Shown here piece by piece: positions 62,637 through 64,000 of a stretch of DNA of 64,000 bases (positions within the stretch are counted from its first letter, which is position 1; every line of letters begins with the position of its first letter). This DNA comes from Olivibacter jilunii. Its GTDB lineage: Bacteria; Bacteroidota; Bacteroidia; Sphingobacteriales; Sphingobacteriaceae. Under the pieces are notes generated by a model. It worked only from the letters and a program-made list of their open reading frames with translations. It did not search any database and had not been told where the DNA came from. The stretch lies in the NCBI RefSeq assembly GCF_900607235.1, contig NZ_LR027859.1, positions 62,001 through 126,000 of the forward strand, read 5' to 3'. The position numbers and the translations under genes were made by a program.

Positions 62637-63596
62637 ATGTTTACATTCATTAAAAGTTACGTGCTGCCTTCTATGTTTTTTTTAACTGTTTCCTTTTGTC
62701 ATGCTCAAAGCGGCGAAATTAAAGCAGACTCACTTTTGATAAAAAAGCATATCTATTTTTTGGCAGCAAATAAGTTGGAAGGTAGAGGAACGGGCAGTAA
62801 AGGTATAAAAAAGGCGGCGAAGTATATTGAGCGCTATTTTAAGAAATATGGCCTGAAGCCATTAGGAGATAAGGGTTATCGACAGCCGTTTATAGCAAAA
62901 GTGAAAAAGGTGGTTGTTCCCGATAGTTTGCGGAAAGCCGATAACCTGATAGGATATTTGGATAATAGGGCGACAAATACAATCATCATTGGAGCCCATT
63001 ATGATCATTTGGGGCTAGGTACACAGGGCAGTTCTAAGGACGCTTTGCCTGAAGGGAAGATCCATCATGGTGCCGATGACAATGCCTCGGGCGTCGCGGG
63101 ACTATTGGAACTAGCAAGGTGTTTTTCACAAAATGGACGGCAAGAGAATTATAATATTCTTTTCGTAGCTTTTTCGGGAGAGGAATTGGGGCTGCTGGGC
63201 TCTAAGTATTATGTAGAACATCCTGTTACATCAATGAATAAAGTGAATTTTATGGTGAACATGGATATGATTGGCAGGTATGATCCGGGGCGTGGACTTG
63301 GAATAGGCGGTTTCGGTACAAGCGATAGTTGGCCAGCCGTTTTTGAAGGTATTACAAGCGATATTAAATATTTTACAGACAGAAGCGGAAGTGGTGGTTC
63401 TGATCATGGCTCCTTTTACGCTAAAGGTATCCCGGTTCTTTTTTTTCACACGGGTGGACATGAAGATTACCATATGCCTACGGATACTCCTGAAAAAGTC
63501 AATATAACAGCATTGGCAAAAATAGTCGATTTGGAAATAGAAATCATTTTGAAAGCAATGAATAAAAATAAACTTAACTTTACGGAAGTCAAGTAA
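62637..63596 (+). CDS. M28 family zinc metallopeptidase
   Basis: The 319-residue product has a signal peptide (about 1-23, ending FCHAQ). The M28 metal-binding motifs are GAHYDHLG (about 120-127), HHGADDNASGVAG with Asp and the neighbouring residues, FSGEELGLLGS, a MVNMDMIGR Asp, and a final FFHTGGHEDYH His. It resembles aminopeptidases and glutaminyl-cyclase-like exopeptidases secreted to the periplasm or outside. The substrate is not evident. It lies 25 bases after recO. Confidence 0.9.
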   Translation: MFTFIKSYVLPSMFFLTVSFCHAQSGEIKADSLLIKKHIYFLAANKLEGRGTGSKGIKKAAKYIERYFKKYGLKPLGDKGYRQPFIAKVKKVVVPDSLRKADNLIGYLDNRATNTIIIGAHYDHLGLGTQGSSKDALPEGKIHHGADDNASGVAGLLELARCFSQNGRQENYNILFVAFSGEELGLLGSKYYVEHPVTSMNKVNFMVNMDMIGRYDPGRGLGIGGFGTSDSWPAVFEGITSDIKYFTDRSGSGGSDHGSFYAKGIPVLFFHTGGHEDYHMPTDTPEKVNITALAKIVDLEIEIILKAMNKNKLNFTEVK

Positions 63597-63664
63597 GATT
63601 TTTACATGTTTGTATATTTATGCGTGTGTCTCTTGATCGATGTCGATAATAAAAAAAATTAACA

Positions 63665-64000
63665 ATGAAATTTGGACAAGTTGAAGACCCCGGGCAAGTG
63701 GATTTTACTTTGCCTGACACCCATTCGGATACAATTAACCTACTGAATGCTACTAGAAACAAGGCGGCTTTTAAGGTGAGCATAGGATGTGCTAAGTGGA
63801 ATAAACAAGATCTAAAAGGATTTTATCCACGTGGAACAAAAGACGAGTTATCGTACTACGCAAACCAGTTTAATGCAATTGAACTCAATGCTACCTTCTA
63901 CAATGCGCCGGATAAACAACAAGTATTGACTTGGAAGAATAAAGTGCCTGCTGATTTTAAATTTTTCCCAAAATTGCCAAATCAGATCAGTCACTACAGA
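63665..64000 (+). CDS. DUF72 (YecE-like) protein, partial
   Basis: The first 112 codons are present, from ATG 63665 to the right edge. The product starts MKFGQVEDPGQVDFTLPDT, then reaches the DUF72 core: FKVSIGCAKWNKQDLKGFYP, YYANQFNAIELNATFYNAP and FKFFPKLPNQISH. DUF72 proteins are TIM-barrel-like and their exact role is unknown. It continues beyond the window. Confidence 0.85.
   Translation, partial: MKFGQVEDPGQVDFTLPDTHSDTINLLNATRNKAAFKVSIGCAKWNKQDLKGFYPRGTKDELSYYANQFNAIELNATFYNAPDKQQVLTWKNKVPADFKFFPKLPNQISHYR

Overview
The window looks like a chromosomal segment of a Bacteroidota bacterium, most likely of the Sphingobacteriaceae. The base composition is moderately AT-rich. Several promoters have the Bacteroidota form (TTTG, about 19 bases, TAnnTTTG). 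The division cluster runs mraZ-rsmH-ftsL-ftsI-murE-mraY-murD-ftsW-murG-murC-ftsQ-ftsA-ftsZ, MurE carries the meso-diaminopimelate signature DNPR, and a serine-palmitoyltransferase-like enzyme follows ftsZ. All calls come from reading the sequence and its translations; no database search was run.

Positions 1-16113 hold a copper/silver resistance island, nearly all on the minus strand. Reading from its promoter end it contains a HYC_CC_PP-type small protein, a secreted heavy-metal-associated (HMA) domain protein, a DUF3347 lipoprotein, a CusA-type RND pump split into two adjacent reading frames, a TolC-type outer membrane channel, two different CusB-type adaptors, a haem-binding-domain protein, a His-rich CPH-type copper P-type ATPase, and a multicopper oxidase carrying a CopB-like beta-barrel at its C terminus. 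A second metal ATPase starts at 263 and runs off the left edge. Together they would export copper across both membranes and oxidise or sequester it in the periplasm. To the right, on the plus strand, a 54-residue protein and a large serine recombinase end inside the 3' half of a tRNA-Glu(UUC) gene. This suggests that the island is the right part of an integrative element inserted at that tRNA, with its left end outside the window.

Positions 16264-31267 are ordinary chromosome with mixed genes: nhaA, an outer membrane barrel protein, an aspartyl protease with a PDZ domain, a VOC protein, two uncharacterised envelope proteins, obg-adk, a short-chain dehydrogenase next to a short AraC-type regulator, a secreted protein of unknown function, tRNA-Arg(ACG), an alpha/beta hydrolase, gap, pgk and a BON-domain lipoprotein. 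A promoter followed closely by a terminator at 18196-18298 could make a very short RNA.

Positions 31684-47515 are the complete division and cell-wall (dcw) cluster, all on the plus strand with very tight spacing. Its start has MraZ-type TGGGA repeats. The only large internal gap, before ftsZ, has three DnaA-box-like 9-mers and an open frame with no normal start codon that overlaps the ftsZ start.

Positions 47834-64000 carry housekeeping genes: the PLP-dependent acyl-CoA transferase, dapA, ligA, acnA, a SIMPL protein, lspA, a DksA/TraR-like protein and ileS. These are followed on the plus strand by a small membrane protein, a diacylglycerol/undecaprenol kinase, recO, an M28 peptidase and the start of a DUF72 protein.
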